The notes: a model not told the origin generated them from the sequence alone. A stretch of DNA of 47,727 nt from an uncultured Saprospiraceae bacterium (GCA_937941095.1 CALDYJ010000076.1:1-47727); one strand, 5' to 3'. Shown: positions 8,464 through 18,367, counted from the stretch's first letter. A program made the numbers and translations.

Positions 8464-9771
8464 ATGAGTATCCAACGCATTCTTATCCTTTCTTTTTTTT
8501 TAGGATCTTTCTTTTCTTGCAGTTATTCAAATCTGATCGACGATACCGTTTATAAAACTTCGTTTGAACAAAATCTTAATGATTATTTTAATGCATTAAC
8601 AAAGTTGAAGAAGTTCAATGGGGTAGTATATGCAGTGAAAAATGATGGAACGGTTTTTAAGAAGGCATATAACATAAAGAAACACAATCGCCATTCTTTA
8701 TATGTAAGTCAAGATCATCAGTTTGATATACATTCTATCTCAAAGTTGATTGCAAAAGCCATCATAATTGATATGGAGCAAGATGGTTTACTTAATAGAA
8801 GCGATGCTATAAGTAAGTTTATTTCTGGGATTCCTAAAGGGGAAGAAATTACGATTCAACAGCTAATGGATAATAGGTCTGGATTGCCGAGAGAGCTTCA
8901 AGGAGTTGAAAATACGCTTGAGATGAGTCCTGAGCAATACATTAATGCGGTTAAGACTCAGGCTTTGGAATTTGAACCGGGCACAGCTAAAAGGTATTCA
9001 AATGTTGGCTATGAATTGTTGTACTATTTGATAGGAGAACTGAACAATACTTCTTTTACTGCTTTTTTGGAAAACAACTATTTTCCTTCATTAAAAATGA
9101 AAAATGCAGGAGGGCATTTTTATACTTCAAAAAGTAACCTAAAGAAATGGGCTCAAAACCATTCACAAGATGGTAAAATAAGACAAGTTAAAAACATTAC
9201 AAGTGAAGATAGAAAGCAATCCATGCTTTACGCAAATGCTGAAGACTTGATGCTGTTTTTAAATCACTGCAAGCAAGAACCATATGCGTCAAGCATTGCC
9301 AATAAGCGAGGCGTCATTGCTTGGACTGGCGGAAGTGAAGGAGTCGCTACTCATGCTCAAATAGATTTGAATACTGGTCATAAATTTGTGATGTTAGCTA
9401 ATTTTGATCAAATCCCTTTAGAAGACATTTTGAAGAACATGGAAAAGATTTCAAATGGTGAAGACATAGAATTACCTAAAGCCATTAATAGAAAAGAAAT
9501 AGAGTTGGATCTCATGACGCTTGAAAAATACCAAGGTACTTATGACATTGTTGAGGCTGATCATATGCTCTTGGAATTTAAATTGGAGAAAGGCCAATTG
9601 GTTCTTTATCAAAACGGTAACAAATTGACTAAGCTTTATGCAGAAAGTGAAAATGTTTTTTACTACGATTCCAAAAGTGATGAGTCTTTCGAATTTGTGC
9701 CTGCAGAAAATGAATATAGCTTATTGATGGATTGGAAAGGCATCCAACTTAAAGGAGAAAAAGTAAAATAA
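8464..9771 (+). CDS. Beta-lactamase-family serine hydrolase lipoprotein
   Basis: 435 residues from the ATG at 8464. An in-frame ATG at 8440 exists, but the later start gives a proper lipoprotein signal (MSIQRILILSFFLGSFFSC). The class C/penicillin-binding fold is shown by the Ser-x-x-Lys nucleophile motif SISK in FDIHSISKLIAKAI, the Tyr-x-Asn motif YSN in KRYSNVGYELLYYLIGE, and a TGG triad (WTGGSEG) in place of KTG. The last ~100 residues are a lipocalin-like tail typical of these proteins (LEKYQGTYDI). Likely a periplasmic or surface esterase/peptidase; not necessarily a drug-resistance enzyme. Ends in a strong hairpin shared with the convergent gene. Confidence 0.9.
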   Translation: MSIQRILILSFFLGSFFSCSYSNLIDDTVYKTSFEQNLNDYFNALTKLKKFNGVVYAVKNDGTVFKKAYNIKKHNRHSLYVSQDHQFDIHSISKLIAKAIIIDMEQDGLLNRSDAISKFISGIPKGEEITIQQLMDNRSGLPRELQGVENTLEMSPEQYINAVKTQALEFEPGTAKRYSNVGYELLYYLIGELNNTSFTAFLENNYFPSLKMKNAGGHFYTSKSNLKKWAQNHSQDGKIRQVKNITSEDRKQSMLYANAEDLMLFLNHCKQEPYASSIANKRGVIAWTGGSEGVATHAQIDLNTGHKFVMLANFDQIPLEDILKNMEKISNGEDIELPKAINRKEIELDLMTLEKYQGTYDIVEADHMLLEFKLEKGQLVLYQNGNKLTKLYAESENVFYYDSKSDESFEFVPAENEYSLLMDWKGIQLKGEKVK

Positions 9772-9780
9772 TGTTTTCAT

Positions 9781-9827
9781 TAATTCTTCCGTTTAGCTAA
9801 GAAACTCTTAACTAAACGGAAGAATTA
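9781..9827. terminator. Bidirectional hairpin terminator
   Basis: A perfect 16-bp stem, TAATTCTTCCGTTTAG (9781-9796) against its complement (9812-9827), with a 15-nt loop that can itself pair. T-rich sequence flanks both sides. It lies between convergent genes ending at 9771 and 9850 and probably stops transcription in both directions. Confidence 0.8.
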
Positions 9828-9849
9828 TTATTTACCATAAAACTTCTTT

Positions 9850-12387
9850 CTAGTTTGTCTTCACAAATTGACCGTGGTATAAATTACTCTTACTACTCAA
9901 ACTTATGAAGTAATTTCCATTTACTAAATGATTGACTTCAATTTGTTTTTTAAAAGCTCCATTTTGCAAATGTTGAATGGCTATATTTTGAATCATCTGT
10001 CCATTTACATTAAGAATAGACAAAGCATAATCACCTGCCTTTAAGTTTTCTAAAGTAATGTTTAAAACTTCATTTGTCGGATTTGGAGCTAATGATAAAG
10101 TTAATTGCTCAGCAGAGATTTCTTTTGTACTGGTTGGATTCTCCTCAATTTCAAAATCCCAAATCCCACGGCCATAGGTACCAAATCTTATGATGTTTTT
10201 CTCTTCCAAAAATTCTACTGATCTATACGTTACATTTGGTGCAGCTAGTCCACTTAGATCATGCCATGAAGCTGTTTCCTCTAAATAAATATATGGACCT
10301 GTTTCTGTTGCAGCAAAAATCATCGTTTCATCTGCATTTGCAGTAAGCTCATAAACTAAAGTAGGAGGCAGTCCTTCACTAAATGGAGTAAAGCTTGCGC
10401 CTTGATCTTCTGAATAAAAAACTGGAGGGTTTGAATAACCTGAGCCAGCCGCATACACAATGTTTTCATTGTTTTTTGAAGCGTAAATGCTCGTCCCGTA
10501 TAGGTTGTCTCCAGTCGGAACAATTGTTTGCTTCGTTGTCCAGCTTTGGCCAGCATCTTCAGATTTGTAGAAGAATCCATTGGCAGTGGAGACATAATAA
10601 AGCTCGGGATTAATGGTAGAAACTTCTATGGCAGATGGATCAGACTCTGTATCGGCATAAAAATCAAAAGGAAGATTCTTGCCTTCAATTTGTCCTAGGG
10701 TTCTAGATAATTCAATTAGGTACGAACCTCCTGAAGATTCTGCATTCCCACCTGCCATTAATATTTTATTTTCTGTGGTTTCAGGAATTTCATGTAGGGG
10801 AGCAAGCCACACTCTTCCGTTAATTCCAATAGGTGAATAGGCAAATGGATTACTACTATCATCTTTTGGATTGTAATACAACCAAACTTTATTCCACGGG
10901 TATATAAACCAAAAATTATCTCCTACACCAGAGTAAGTTAAGTGTCCAAAATCTCCCCGCCTTAGCTTGTCAAAGTTTAATGGCTCCGAAATGTCTTCAT
11001 TGTAATTAACTCTTTGGAGTCCCTGATCTTGTGAGCCAGCAAAAATGTAAGAAGGGTCATTTGGGTCGGTCCGTACATCATAATATTGACTGACGTTTAA
11101 TTTTTCTAAGCTTAAGTTGGATACGCTTTCTAAATAGTCATATGAAATACATAAACCAGCATGAGTACTAATCAATTGAAATGTTTCTCCATTTGTTCTT
11201 TCGAATTCATTGAAATACATGATATCAGCATGTAAGTTGTTAGCTCTATCATCTTCATAAAATGCAGTTTCATTTACAATAGTCCAATTTTTTCCTCCAT
11301 CATTTGAAATGTAACATTCTATTTCGCCCATAAAAATTTGATTAGGATTAGAAGGAGAATTATAAAATTCCACCTCCCAAGGGGCTTTTGGCAAGCTGCC
11401 TCTTAATTCCCAGTTTGCTCCATAATCGAGCGATCTATAAAAATTCAAATCTGCTCCTTCTGCATAAAAAATAACTTCATTGTTGACAACATTGGCCGTA
11501 AAAAAGGCGCTAATGTCTGCTTGATTTGTTTCAGAAATAAGAACATCAAATTTTTCTGTGACAAAGTTGAACTCATATAAATATGCTTCAGCAGCGTCAT
11601 CAGTATTTGAGTAAAATACACGATTAGAATTATGTGCCTTGGTAATATGAGTTCTACTGTATCCTGGATGATCATGCGATAAAAGCAATTCATAACTCTC
11701 TCCATTATCTTTTGAAACGTAAACTTGAGAGCGACCATTGAAAGATGTCACCGCTTCACAGAAGATAAAGTTTTTTCCATTTGCTTGATTGAAAACAAAA
11801 TTACGAGGTTCTACTAAGTCGAAAGGTACGCTTGGTAACCCAGAGGAAACTTGCCAAGTTAAACCTAAATCATCTGAATAATGAGGGATTGAAGAGATTG
11901 AGGCAAGTAGTCTTTTGGCATTTGGTACATCGATAAATTCTAATAAGTATTTACCAAAATTGTAATCTTGATTGACCACTTCCCAGTCATTCCCACTTCG
12001 CGGACCTTTATAAAGCGTTCCTCCATCTGAGATTAACCAAATTTCATCTTTTTCTCGATCATAGGTTGTGACATGTACACTGCCTGATTGATTGTTGGAG
12101 CCAATCTCTTTCCAGTTTCCATATAATAAATCTGGAACGATCTCTTCTAAACCATTTTTAGTTTTTTTTGATTGTTTTGCCTTGACTTTAGCTAAACTGT
12201 TTTGGTATTCTATTGCTACCCAGTTTGTTCCTTCTTTACAGGTATGCATTAGTTCAAACCATTCTGCGCGCTCTTTTTGACTTTCTAAGGATTCTTCAAT
12301 TTCCTTGACTTGATGGCTTTGATTTTTATTAGTTGGATTACAGTTGAAGAAAAATCCAATTAGGATGAAGTAGCTAATTATTCTCAT
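9850..12387 (-). CDS. Secreted Asp-box (BNR/sialidase-like) beta-propeller protein with T9SS sorting domain
   Basis: 845 residues. The N-terminal hydrophobic segment ends in FFFNC, so it can be read as a lipoprotein signal or a standard signal peptide. At least six Asp-box motifs of the S-x-D-x-G-x-x-W/F type are visible: SDDLGLTW, SKDNGESY, SLDYGANW, SNDGGKNW, SEDAGQSW and SEDQGASF. This indicates one or two six- to ten-bladed propellers as in VPS10/sortilin and glycoside-hydrolase-like exoproteins. The last ~80 residues (LSLAPNPTNEVLNITLENL, then GQMIQNIAI, NGNYFISL) are a type A type IX secretion sorting domain, which marks it for export across the outer membrane. Catalytic sialidase residues are not evident. 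Ligand unknown. Confidence 0.88.
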   Translation of the reverse strand: MRIISYFILIGFFFNCNPTNKNQSHQVKEIEESLESQKERAEWFELMHTCKEGTNWVAIEYQNSLAKVKAKQSKKTKNGLEEIVPDLLYGNWKEIGSNNQSGSVHVTTYDREKDEIWLISDGGTLYKGPRSGNDWEVVNQDYNFGKYLLEFIDVPNAKRLLASISSIPHYSDDLGLTWQVSSGLPSVPFDLVEPRNFVFNQANGKNFIFCEAVTSFNGRSQVYVSKDNGESYELLLSHDHPGYSRTHITKAHNSNRVFYSNTDDAAEAYLYEFNFVTEKFDVLISETNQADISAFFTANVVNNEVIFYAEGADLNFYRSLDYGANWELRGSLPKAPWEVEFYNSPSNPNQIFMGEIECYISNDGGKNWTIVNETAFYEDDRANNLHADIMYFNEFERTNGETFQLISTHAGLCISYDYLESVSNLSLEKLNVSQYYDVRTDPNDPSYIFAGSQDQGLQRVNYNEDISEPLNFDKLRRGDFGHLTYSGVGDNFWFIYPWNKVWLYYNPKDDSSNPFAYSPIGINGRVWLAPLHEIPETTENKILMAGGNAESSGGSYLIELSRTLGQIEGKNLPFDFYADTESDPSAIEVSTINPELYYVSTANGFFYKSEDAGQSWTTKQTIVPTGDNLYGTSIYASKNNENIVYAAGSGYSNPPVFYSEDQGASFTPFSEGLPPTLVYELTANADETMIFAATETGPYIYLEETASWHDLSGLAAPNVTYRSVEFLEEKNIIRFGTYGRGIWDFEIEENPTSTKEISAEQLTLSLAPNPTNEVLNITLENLKAGDYALSILNVNGQMIQNIAIQHLQNGAFKKQIEVNHLVNGNYFISLSSKSNLYHGQFVKTN

Positions 12388-12541
12388 TGGTAAGTTTTAT
12401 GGAAATTAGCTTTTTTTTAAAAAGCGACATAAGTTTTCGCTTATTTTATTTTCAACTTTTTGTTAAAGGGTGCCTATTGAGTATTTAGATTATAATTTAG
12501 TTTAATATATCACGATATATGAAGTTTATGGAGTCTTTAAA

Positions 12542-15500
12542 TCAAAGCAGCTCTACCACCAAGTCGTCTTGCTCCACCAATGTTTTTTCATTTAAGTGGA
12601 CCATGGCGACTATACCTTTTTTATTTGATGTAATCGTACTTTCCATTTTCATGGCCTCAATGATAAATAGTGGAGTATTCAAATCTACTTCATCACCATT
12701 TTTAACCAATATTTGAGAAAGACTTCCTTGCAATGGCGAGCCTATTTCGTTTGGCGAAACAGCTTTCCTGTTGACAGGCACTGTACTTTCTAAAGCATTA
12801 TCTTTGACTTCGATTGAACGGATTTGACCATTTAAACTAAAAAAAACAAACCGAATGCCTTGTTCGGAAGCTTCAGTCATAAATAAGTATTTGATCAATA
12901 TATCTTTTCCTTGACTAAGGCTAACCATTATTTCTTCATTTGGTTTTAAACCAAAAAAGAAAGCTGGTGAATTTAAGAGTGTAACAGCTCCATATTGATC
13001 ATGGTAATTATAGTAGTTTTTAAATACCTTTGGATATAATTTGTAAGATATGAAATCTTTGATGCCCGAATTATTTTTAAATGCTGCGTTGAAATCCTGC
13101 ATCTCTTTTTCAAAATTGATAGGCTTAAGATGTGCATTAGGTTTATCGGTATATGGTTTTTCTCCTTTCAATACCATCTCTTGTATGATCTTCGGAAAGC
13201 CTCCGATTGCTTGACCGAGGTCTCCTCTCATCAATGCCTTTACGCTATCAGGAAATGCAAGGCTTGCTCCTTGATTCATAACGTCTTCTTTTGAAAGCCC
13301 ATTTGAAGTCATAAACATAGCCATGTCCCCAACAACTTTTGAAGAAGGAGTCACTTTGATTAAATCTCCAAAAAGATCATTAGCGATTTTATAATTTTCT
13401 TTGATGGTTTCAAATTGATCTTCAAGGCCTAGACCACGTGCTTGAGGCCTCAGGTTGGAATATTGACCACCTGGTATTTCATGATCATACACTTCAGCGG
13501 ATCCTGCCCTTAATTCTGTTTCAAAAGGATAATAATAAGTTCTCACTGTCTCCCAATAATTTGAAAATTCATTCAAGGATTTTAAATCAATTTTCTTTTC
13601 TCTCGGATGCCCTTCCAAAGCCCCAACCATGGAATTAAAGTTTGGTTGAGAAGTTAAACCTGACATGCTACTTAATGCAACATCTACAACATCTACTCCT
13701 GCTTCAATTGCTTTTAAGTATGTTGTAGATTGAATGGAAGAAGTATCATGAGTGTGTAAATGAATGGGAAGGTCTATCGAACTTTTTAAACTTGTAATCA
13801 ATTCTTCAGCTGCAAATGGTTTTAGCAATCCAGCCATGTCTTTTATAGCAATGATGTGTGCACCTTCATCTTCTAATTGTTTTGCAAGATCGACGTAATA
13901 TTGAAGCGTATATTTCTTTTTACTTTTATCCGAAACATCACCAGTGTAACATATGCATGCTTCCGCTAATCCTTCTGTTTCTTCTCTCACTGTACGGATG
14001 CTAGTTTTCATAGCTTCTACCCAATTTAAAGAATCAAAAATCCTAAAGACATCTATACCTTGACCACCATTCCATGCTTCTACAATAAATTTTTCTATTA
14101 AGTTATCTGGATAAGCAGCATAACCAACTGCATTTGAACCACGTAGTAACATTTGAAAAAGAATGTTTGGAATTTTTTTTCTCAATGTTGCTAAACGCTC
14201 CCAAGGACATTCCTTTAAAAACCTGAGTGATACATCAAAGGTTGCTCCTCCCCAAACTTCCATGGAAAATAAGCTATTTGCATGGTGATGAGCATAGCTT
14301 GAAGCTACATTTTTTAAATCTATGGTACGCATTCGAGTAGCGAGCAATGATTGATGGGCATCACGAAAAGTAGTATCTGTATATTGGATATTTTTTTGAT
14401 CCTTTACCCATTTTAAGAACTTAGTTCTCCCCATCTCCGTCAACCTATCTTTACTTCCTTTTGGAAAAGACTTCTTGTCATTAAATGAAGGAACAATTGC
14501 TTTTGGAAAGACTTGTTTCGGATTCACTGCCTTTACATCAGGATTGCCATTGACGATGACTTCAGCAAGGTATTTTAGCATTTTAGTACCTCTATCTTGC
14601 CATTCAGGTGGAATTAAGAGGTCTTGATTGTCACTGATAAAATTTACGGTAGCTGCACCGCTTGTAAATGTTTCATTTTGTAAAAGCCTCAATAAGAATC
14701 CAATATTTGTGCTTACACCTCTAACTCTAAATTCTCGCAAAGCTCTATGCAATCTATTTGCGGCATCTTCTAAAGTTCGACCAGAGCCAGTAACTTTAAC
14801 CAGCATACTGTCAAAGAAGGGAGAAATTTTTGCTCCCGCATAAGCAGATCCTGCATCCAATCTAATTCCAAAACCACTAGCACTACGATAAGCAATCAAT
14901 GTTCCGTAATCTGGTTTGAAATCATCACTCGGATTTTCTGTAGTCACCCTACATTGGATTGCGAATCCATGACAAGCAATGTCTTTTTGATCTTGAATAT
15001 CAATTTTTTCATCGTTTAAAGCGTAACCCATGGCGACCAAGATCTGAGTTCTTACAATGTCTAATCCCGTAATGGTTTCTGTGATGGTATGTTCCACTTG
15101 AATACGCGGATTTACTTCTATAAAATAGATCTGCTCGTTTTTATCCACTAAAAACTCTACCGTTCCAGCATTAGAATAAGCAACTTCATTAGCAATGTCT
15201 AAGGCATATTTATAAAGTTGATTTTTCGTTTCTTTCTTGAGTGTTGCTGCTGGGGCAATTTCGACGACCTTTTGAAACCTCCTTTGTACGGAGCAATCTC
15301 TTTCAAATAAATGAACGATGTTTCCATAGTTATCTCCAAGCAATTGAATTTCTATATGCTTCGGATTTTCTATGAATTTTTCTATAAAAATTGAATCATC
15401 TCCGAAGGCAGTTTTGGCTTCTCCTTTTGCGGATCTGTATTCTTGGATGAGTTTAGCTGGATCTCTCACAACTCTCATTCCTCTTCCGCCACCTCCCGCT

Positions 15501-15997
15501 GCTGCTTTTACCATAATAGGAAAGCCAATGCGTTGTGCTTCTTCCATCAATAAGCTTTCGCTGTCTATATTACTACTGTCTTGAATTAAAGGTACGCCAA
15601 TACTACGTGCTAAAGTTTTGGCTTTTACTTTATCGCCTAAACGTTCCATGACTTCTGGACTCGGTCCTATGAAAACAATTCCTTCTTCTCGACACCTTAT
15701 TGCGAAATTTACATTCTCAGAAAGAAAACCATATCCTGGATGAATCGCATCAATCTCATGCTCTTTCGCAATGTTGATGATTGCTTCAATGTCTAGGTAT
15801 GGTTTAAGTGGATCATCTTCTGCACCAATTCTATAGGCTTCATCAGCTTTATATCTATGCAAAGAGTAGCGATCTTCATAAGTATAAATGGCAACAGTGC
15901 CTATTTTTAGTTCTGATGCAGCTCGGAGAATTCGAATGGCAATTTCGCCTCTATTTGCAACTAATATTTTCTTAAAGGTGTGAATTTTAGACTTCAT
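12542..15997 (-). CDS. pyc: Pyruvate carboxylase
   Basis: 1151 residues, full length for the single-chain enzyme. It carboxylates pyruvate to oxaloacetate using ATP, bicarbonate and biotin in the cytoplasm, refilling the TCA cycle. The biotin carboxylase domain (about 1-455) shows KILVANRGEIAIRILRAA, the ATP-grasp glycine loop KAAAGGGGRGMR and FIEVNPRIQVEHTITE. The carboxyltransferase domain (about 540-810) shows YTDTTFRDAHQSLLATRMR and the metal-binding HLHTHDT. The C-terminal biotinyl domain has EAMKME with the biotin-accepting Lys near 1117. Monocistronic. No frameshift or missing key residue. Confidence 0.97.
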   Translation of the reverse strand: MKSKIHTFKKILVANRGEIAIRILRAASELKIGTVAIYTYEDRYSLHRYKADEAYRIGAEDDPLKPYLDIEAIINIAKEHEIDAIHPGYGFLSENVNFAIRCREEGIVFIGPSPEVMERLGDKVKAKTLARSIGVPLIQDSSNIDSESLLMEEAQRIGFPIMVKAAAGGGGRGMRVVRDPAKLIQEYRSAKGEAKTAFGDDSIFIEKFIENPKHIEIQLLGDNYGNIVHLFERDCSVQRRFQKVVEIAPAATLKKETKNQLYKYALDIANEVAYSNAGTVEFLVDKNEQIYFIEVNPRIQVEHTITETITGLDIVRTQILVAMGYALNDEKIDIQDQKDIACHGFAIQCRVTTENPSDDFKPDYGTLIAYRSASGFGIRLDAGSAYAGAKISPFFDSMLVKVTGSGRTLEDAANRLHRALREFRVRGVSTNIGFLLRLLQNETFTSGAATVNFISDNQDLLIPPEWQDRGTKMLKYLAEVIVNGNPDVKAVNPKQVFPKAIVPSFNDKKSFPKGSKDRLTEMGRTKFLKWVKDQKNIQYTDTTFRDAHQSLLATRMRTIDLKNVASSYAHHHANSLFSMEVWGGATFDVSLRFLKECPWERLATLRKKIPNILFQMLLRGSNAVGYAAYPDNLIEKFIVEAWNGGQGIDVFRIFDSLNWVEAMKTSIRTVREETEGLAEACICYTGDVSDKSKKKYTLQYYVDLAKQLEDEGAHIIAIKDMAGLLKPFAAEELITSLKSSIDLPIHLHTHDTSSIQSTTYLKAIEAGVDVVDVALSSMSGLTSQPNFNSMVGALEGHPREKKIDLKSLNEFSNYWETVRTYYYPFETELRAGSAEVYDHEIPGGQYSNLRPQARGLGLEDQFETIKENYKIANDLFGDLIKVTPSSKVVGDMAMFMTSNGLSKEDVMNQGASLAFPDSVKALMRGDLGQAIGGFPKIIQEMVLKGEKPYTDKPNAHLKPINFEKEMQDFNAAFKNNSGIKDFISYKLYPKVFKNYYNYHDQYGAVTLLNSPAFFFGLKPNEEIMVSLSQGKDILIKYLFMTEASEQGIRFVFFSLNGQIRSIEVKDNALESTVPVNRKAVSPNEIGSPLQGSLSQILVKNGDEVDLNTPLFIIEAMKMESTITSNKKGIVAMVHLNEKTLVEQDDLVVELL

Positions 15998-16269
15998 GTT
16001 TCTTTATTAGTGGTATTGAACAAGCTAAAAAGGGCTACTACTTTATTTTAACGAATTATGAACTAATTTGTTAGTAAATTCAGTTAATTTAATGATCGTC
16101 ACAGAATATGGTTTTCAGCCAATAGGTAAAGAGGCCGGAAAGGGTTAATTTTTATTATTGTGTCGATTAAAACTTAATCGCTTAGCCTAGCTATTAAGTT
16201 TAATTAGCCAACTATATCATGTTGACTTCTGCCAATTTTTCTGTTCGAAGAAAGTGTTTTTAAAATTGT

Positions 16270-16914
16270 TTATTTATTTGTTGAAAGTGTAACACCTATT
16301 GAAAGATTAGCCATTCTGGCTATTGTTCTTAAAGCTAATGAGCGATTGTTTTTAGTATTTGTAATGTTTGTAAAACTTTTTTCAATACCTACAAAAGGAT
16401 TAATTTTGATATTTTTAGCATGAATGCTTATTGCAAATCTTGCTAAGTAAGTCCAATTAAAATTTCCTATCATGTCTTCTGAGCTTTGATTTTTTTTCAC
16501 ATTCGAAAACAATCCAAATTTAAAGTTTATGCCTGTGTAAAATTTTAAATTTATTTTGTCTTTTTTTATTTCATAGCCAAAAAGTAATGGACTACTTAAT
16601 TCGAATGCTGTTTGCTCCAAATTTATTGCTCCTTCTGCTTGTGTAGTCCTAGCATTATACTTTGTTCTCAAAATTTGTAGTTCATTTGTAAAATGAAAAT
16701 CTGATTTACTTGCAAAGGTATAAGATATTAAAACACCTTTAGGCCTGCTGTTAATTTCTTCAATATCAGATTGAAATGGTTTCTTAAACCTGTTTGAAAG
16801 TCGAGCCTCACCAAAATGTGAAACGATACCAAATTGAATTTCAGGCGCAGATTTTTTTTGTGAGTAAGCACTTTGAGAGAAGAGTAACAATAAAAATATT
16901 ATTTGAAGCTTCAT
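16270..16914 (-). CDS. Outer-membrane beta-barrel protein
   Basis: 214 residues. A signal peptide is visible (MKLQIIFLLLLFSQSAYS). The rest alternates in barrel fashion (FHFTNELQILRTKYNARTTQ, INLKFYTGINFKFGLFS, ANLSIGVTLSTNK), similar to the PorT/OMP_b-brl_2 group of Bacteroidota. Its ATG overlaps the stop of the preceding barrel gene by 4 bp (ATGA), so the two form a translationally coupled pair. Ligand and function unknown. Confidence 0.75.
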   Translation of the reverse strand: MKLQIIFLLLLFSQSAYSQKKSAPEIQFGIVSHFGEARLSNRFKKPFQSDIEEINSRPKGVLISYTFASKSDFHFTNELQILRTKYNARTTQAEGAINLEQTAFELSSPLLFGYEIKKDKINLKFYTGINFKFGLFSNVKKNQSSEDMIGNFNWTYLARFAISIHAKNIKINPFVGIEKSFTNITNTKNNRSLALRTIARMANLSIGVTLSTNK

Positions 16915-17612
16915 GTCTTACTTTTTTGTTTTAATAAACAATATTTGACCCTTAATTCAATAGGATGAAGGAAGCCATAATGATTTCTTTCATATTTAAA
17001 ACTTGGTTCTAAATACAGGTCTCCAAATTTAAACCCAAATGCTAGTTCAAATTGTTCAATTATTTTTTGATGAAAGAACTCTGTATCTTGAATTAATAAG
17101 ATGGGGTAATTGTCTCGGTCTTCATAAAGAGGTGGATCTTCAACAATAATCCCAGGTGGATTCGTATCTCTGTATTCAATTTCTTCGCTCATGCCAAAAT
17201 GGAAACCAGTACTAAAACCTAGAAGCATGTAAATAGAAGACTTTTTATTTAAGGCATATTTTAATTGGAGTGGGATTTTTATTTTACTTGATTTTGAATC
17301 TCGAAAGTAACGATGTACTTGATCACTTTGATTAATATCTTCCATTGTCAATAACATTTTTTTATCAATGGAGCGATTGTAAATGACATTTGTGACCAAC
17401 CAACATCTTTTTGATAGTGGAATTTGATAAAACAAGCCTCCTTCGAAATAAGAATGGTGTTTTCTAAATCCTGACCATTCTATGATAGTAGAAGCAAATT
17501 GAATTCCAAACCTGTCTTGTTTATTTGGAGATTTTGTCTGCTGCGCAATGCCAGAATAATTCGAAAAAAAGAGGATCATCAAAAAAAGAGAAAAAGGCTT
17601 TAAATTTTTCAT
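16911..17612 (-). CDS. Outer-membrane beta-barrel protein (partner of downstream barrel)
   Basis: 233 residues with a signal peptide (MKNLKPFSLFLMILFFSNYS, cleavage near GIAQQ). Beta-strand-like alternation runs through the body (KRCWLVTNVIYNRSID, KIPLQLKYALNKKSSIYMLL, FELAFGFKFGDLYLEPSFKY). This resembles the PorT family but is too divergent to name. First gene of a two-gene unit with the similar-sized barrel downstream; both may derive from one duplication, though sequence similarity is low. No TonB-box or plug domain. Confidence 0.75.
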   Translation of the reverse strand: MKNLKPFSLFLMILFFSNYSGIAQQTKSPNKQDRFGIQFASTIIEWSGFRKHHSYFEGGLFYQIPLSKRCWLVTNVIYNRSIDKKMLLTMEDINQSDQVHRYFRDSKSSKIKIPLQLKYALNKKSSIYMLLGFSTGFHFGMSEEIEYRDTNPPGIIVEDPPLYEDRDNYPILLIQDTEFFHQKIIEQFELAFGFKFGDLYLEPSFKYERNHYGFLHPIELRVKYCLLKQKSKT

Positions 17613-17759
17613 TACAGTAGCTTTTTACAAATGTAAGGTATGAAAATAAAATGCTTGAGTACAACTAAATTTATAGTATTTAATATATGATGAAAATTCC
17701 AAAATTTACCTTAATTTGCAGGCGTATAAATCTAGATAAATTACTAAAATTAGATTTAA

Positions 17760-17837
17760 GGAATATTAGCTCAGTTGGTTTAGAGCGCTGCCTTGACAGG
17801 GCAGAGGTCACTGGTTCGAATCCAGTATGTTCCACCA
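17760..17837 (+). tRNA. tRNA-Val (anticodon GAC)
   Basis: Full cloverleaf: acceptor GGAATAT pairs with ATGTTCC, D arm GCTC/GAGC, anticodon stem CTGCC/GGCAG with loop TTGACAG (anticodon GAC), T arm ACTGG/CCAGT with loop TTCGAAT. Discriminator A is followed by an encoded CCA. 78 nt including CCA. Confidence 0.97.
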
Positions 17838-18248
17838 AGGAGTTGAAGTGTAGATGTATATTTAACTGATCACTTAGACTCAATTTTTGTTCGTACGAAG
17901 CTGTGTTTTTGAAAAACTGACTGTTTATCGACCTAGTAAACAGTTAAAAATTGTTCTTTTAAGCCAACTATTTTCGGTAAAGAATCTTGATCCTTTTCGA
18001 AAAGATCACAATAAGCGATCAACTTTGTCTGTTGCTTTCAACTGGCAGAGCGATTAGGGAGGCAATCAAAAGTAGATAAAAGACCTTATCATGTCATGGC
18101 TTGAATCTTATGTTTTGAAAGTGTAGCCACTTTACAATTGAATAAAGAACTTTCAGTTTCTCAAAGTCGAATGATGAAAACTTTTATGAGTGATATGGAT
18201 TCATCATATAAATGCTTTTTGGATTAATAAAAAGTACCAAAAACATAA
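17838..18248. other. Intergenic region between two tRNA genes
   Basis: 411 bp with no ORF above about 20 codons in a believable context and no recognised RNA. One hairpin (ACTGTTTA at 17920-17927 against TAAACAGT at 17937-17944, followed by TAAAAATTGTT) may terminate the tRNA-Val transcript. A 12-bp palindrome CTTTTCGAAAAG lies near 17992-18003. The many stops in all frames suggest decayed sequence rather than a hidden gene. Confidence 0.4.
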
Positions 18249-18322
18249 CGGGGTGTAGCGCAGCCCGGTAGCGCACACGGCTGGGGGCCGTGCGGTCGCA
18301 GGTTCAAATCCTGTCACCCCGA
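18249..18322 (+). tRNA. tRNA-Pro (anticodon GGG)
   Basis: Cloverleaf: acceptor CGGGGTG pairs with CACCCCG, D arm GCGC/GCGC, anticodon stem CACGG/CCGTG with loop CTGGGGG (anticodon GGG), T arm GCAGG/CCTGT with loop TTCAAAT, discriminator A. CCA is not encoded (ACAAG follows), unlike the neighbouring tRNA-Val. Its 3' end is duplicated downstream. Confidence 0.97.
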
Positions 18323-18358
18323 CAAGCGTAATATTTGTGCTGATGCAATCAGCAAATT
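18306..18358 (+). repeat. Direct repeat copy 1: tRNA-Pro 3' end plus hairpin
   Basis: 53 nt starting AAATCCTGTCACCCCGAC inside the T arm of tRNA-Pro and ending CAATCAGCAAATT. It matches copy 2 at 18477-18529 with one mismatch (A/G). It includes a perfect hairpin TGCTGAT-GCA-ATCAGCA (18338-18354) that may act as the tRNA terminator. A duplicated tRNA 3' end is the usual form of an integrase attachment site. Confidence 0.9.
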
Positions 18359-18367
18359 TTGTGAATG

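Noticed and set aside
8440..9771. Antibiotic-resistance beta-lactamase
   Set aside because: The SISK/YSN/TGG residues place it in the broad serine hydrolase family, but it is lipidated, with a lipocalin-like tail, and nothing points to drug hydrolysis.
17680..17883. Antisense ORF reading VEHTGFEPVTSALSRQ across tRNA-Val
   Set aside because: This is the well-known artefact produced by the complement of tRNA sequence and is not a gene. The plus-strand ORF at 17687-17869 is the same artefact.
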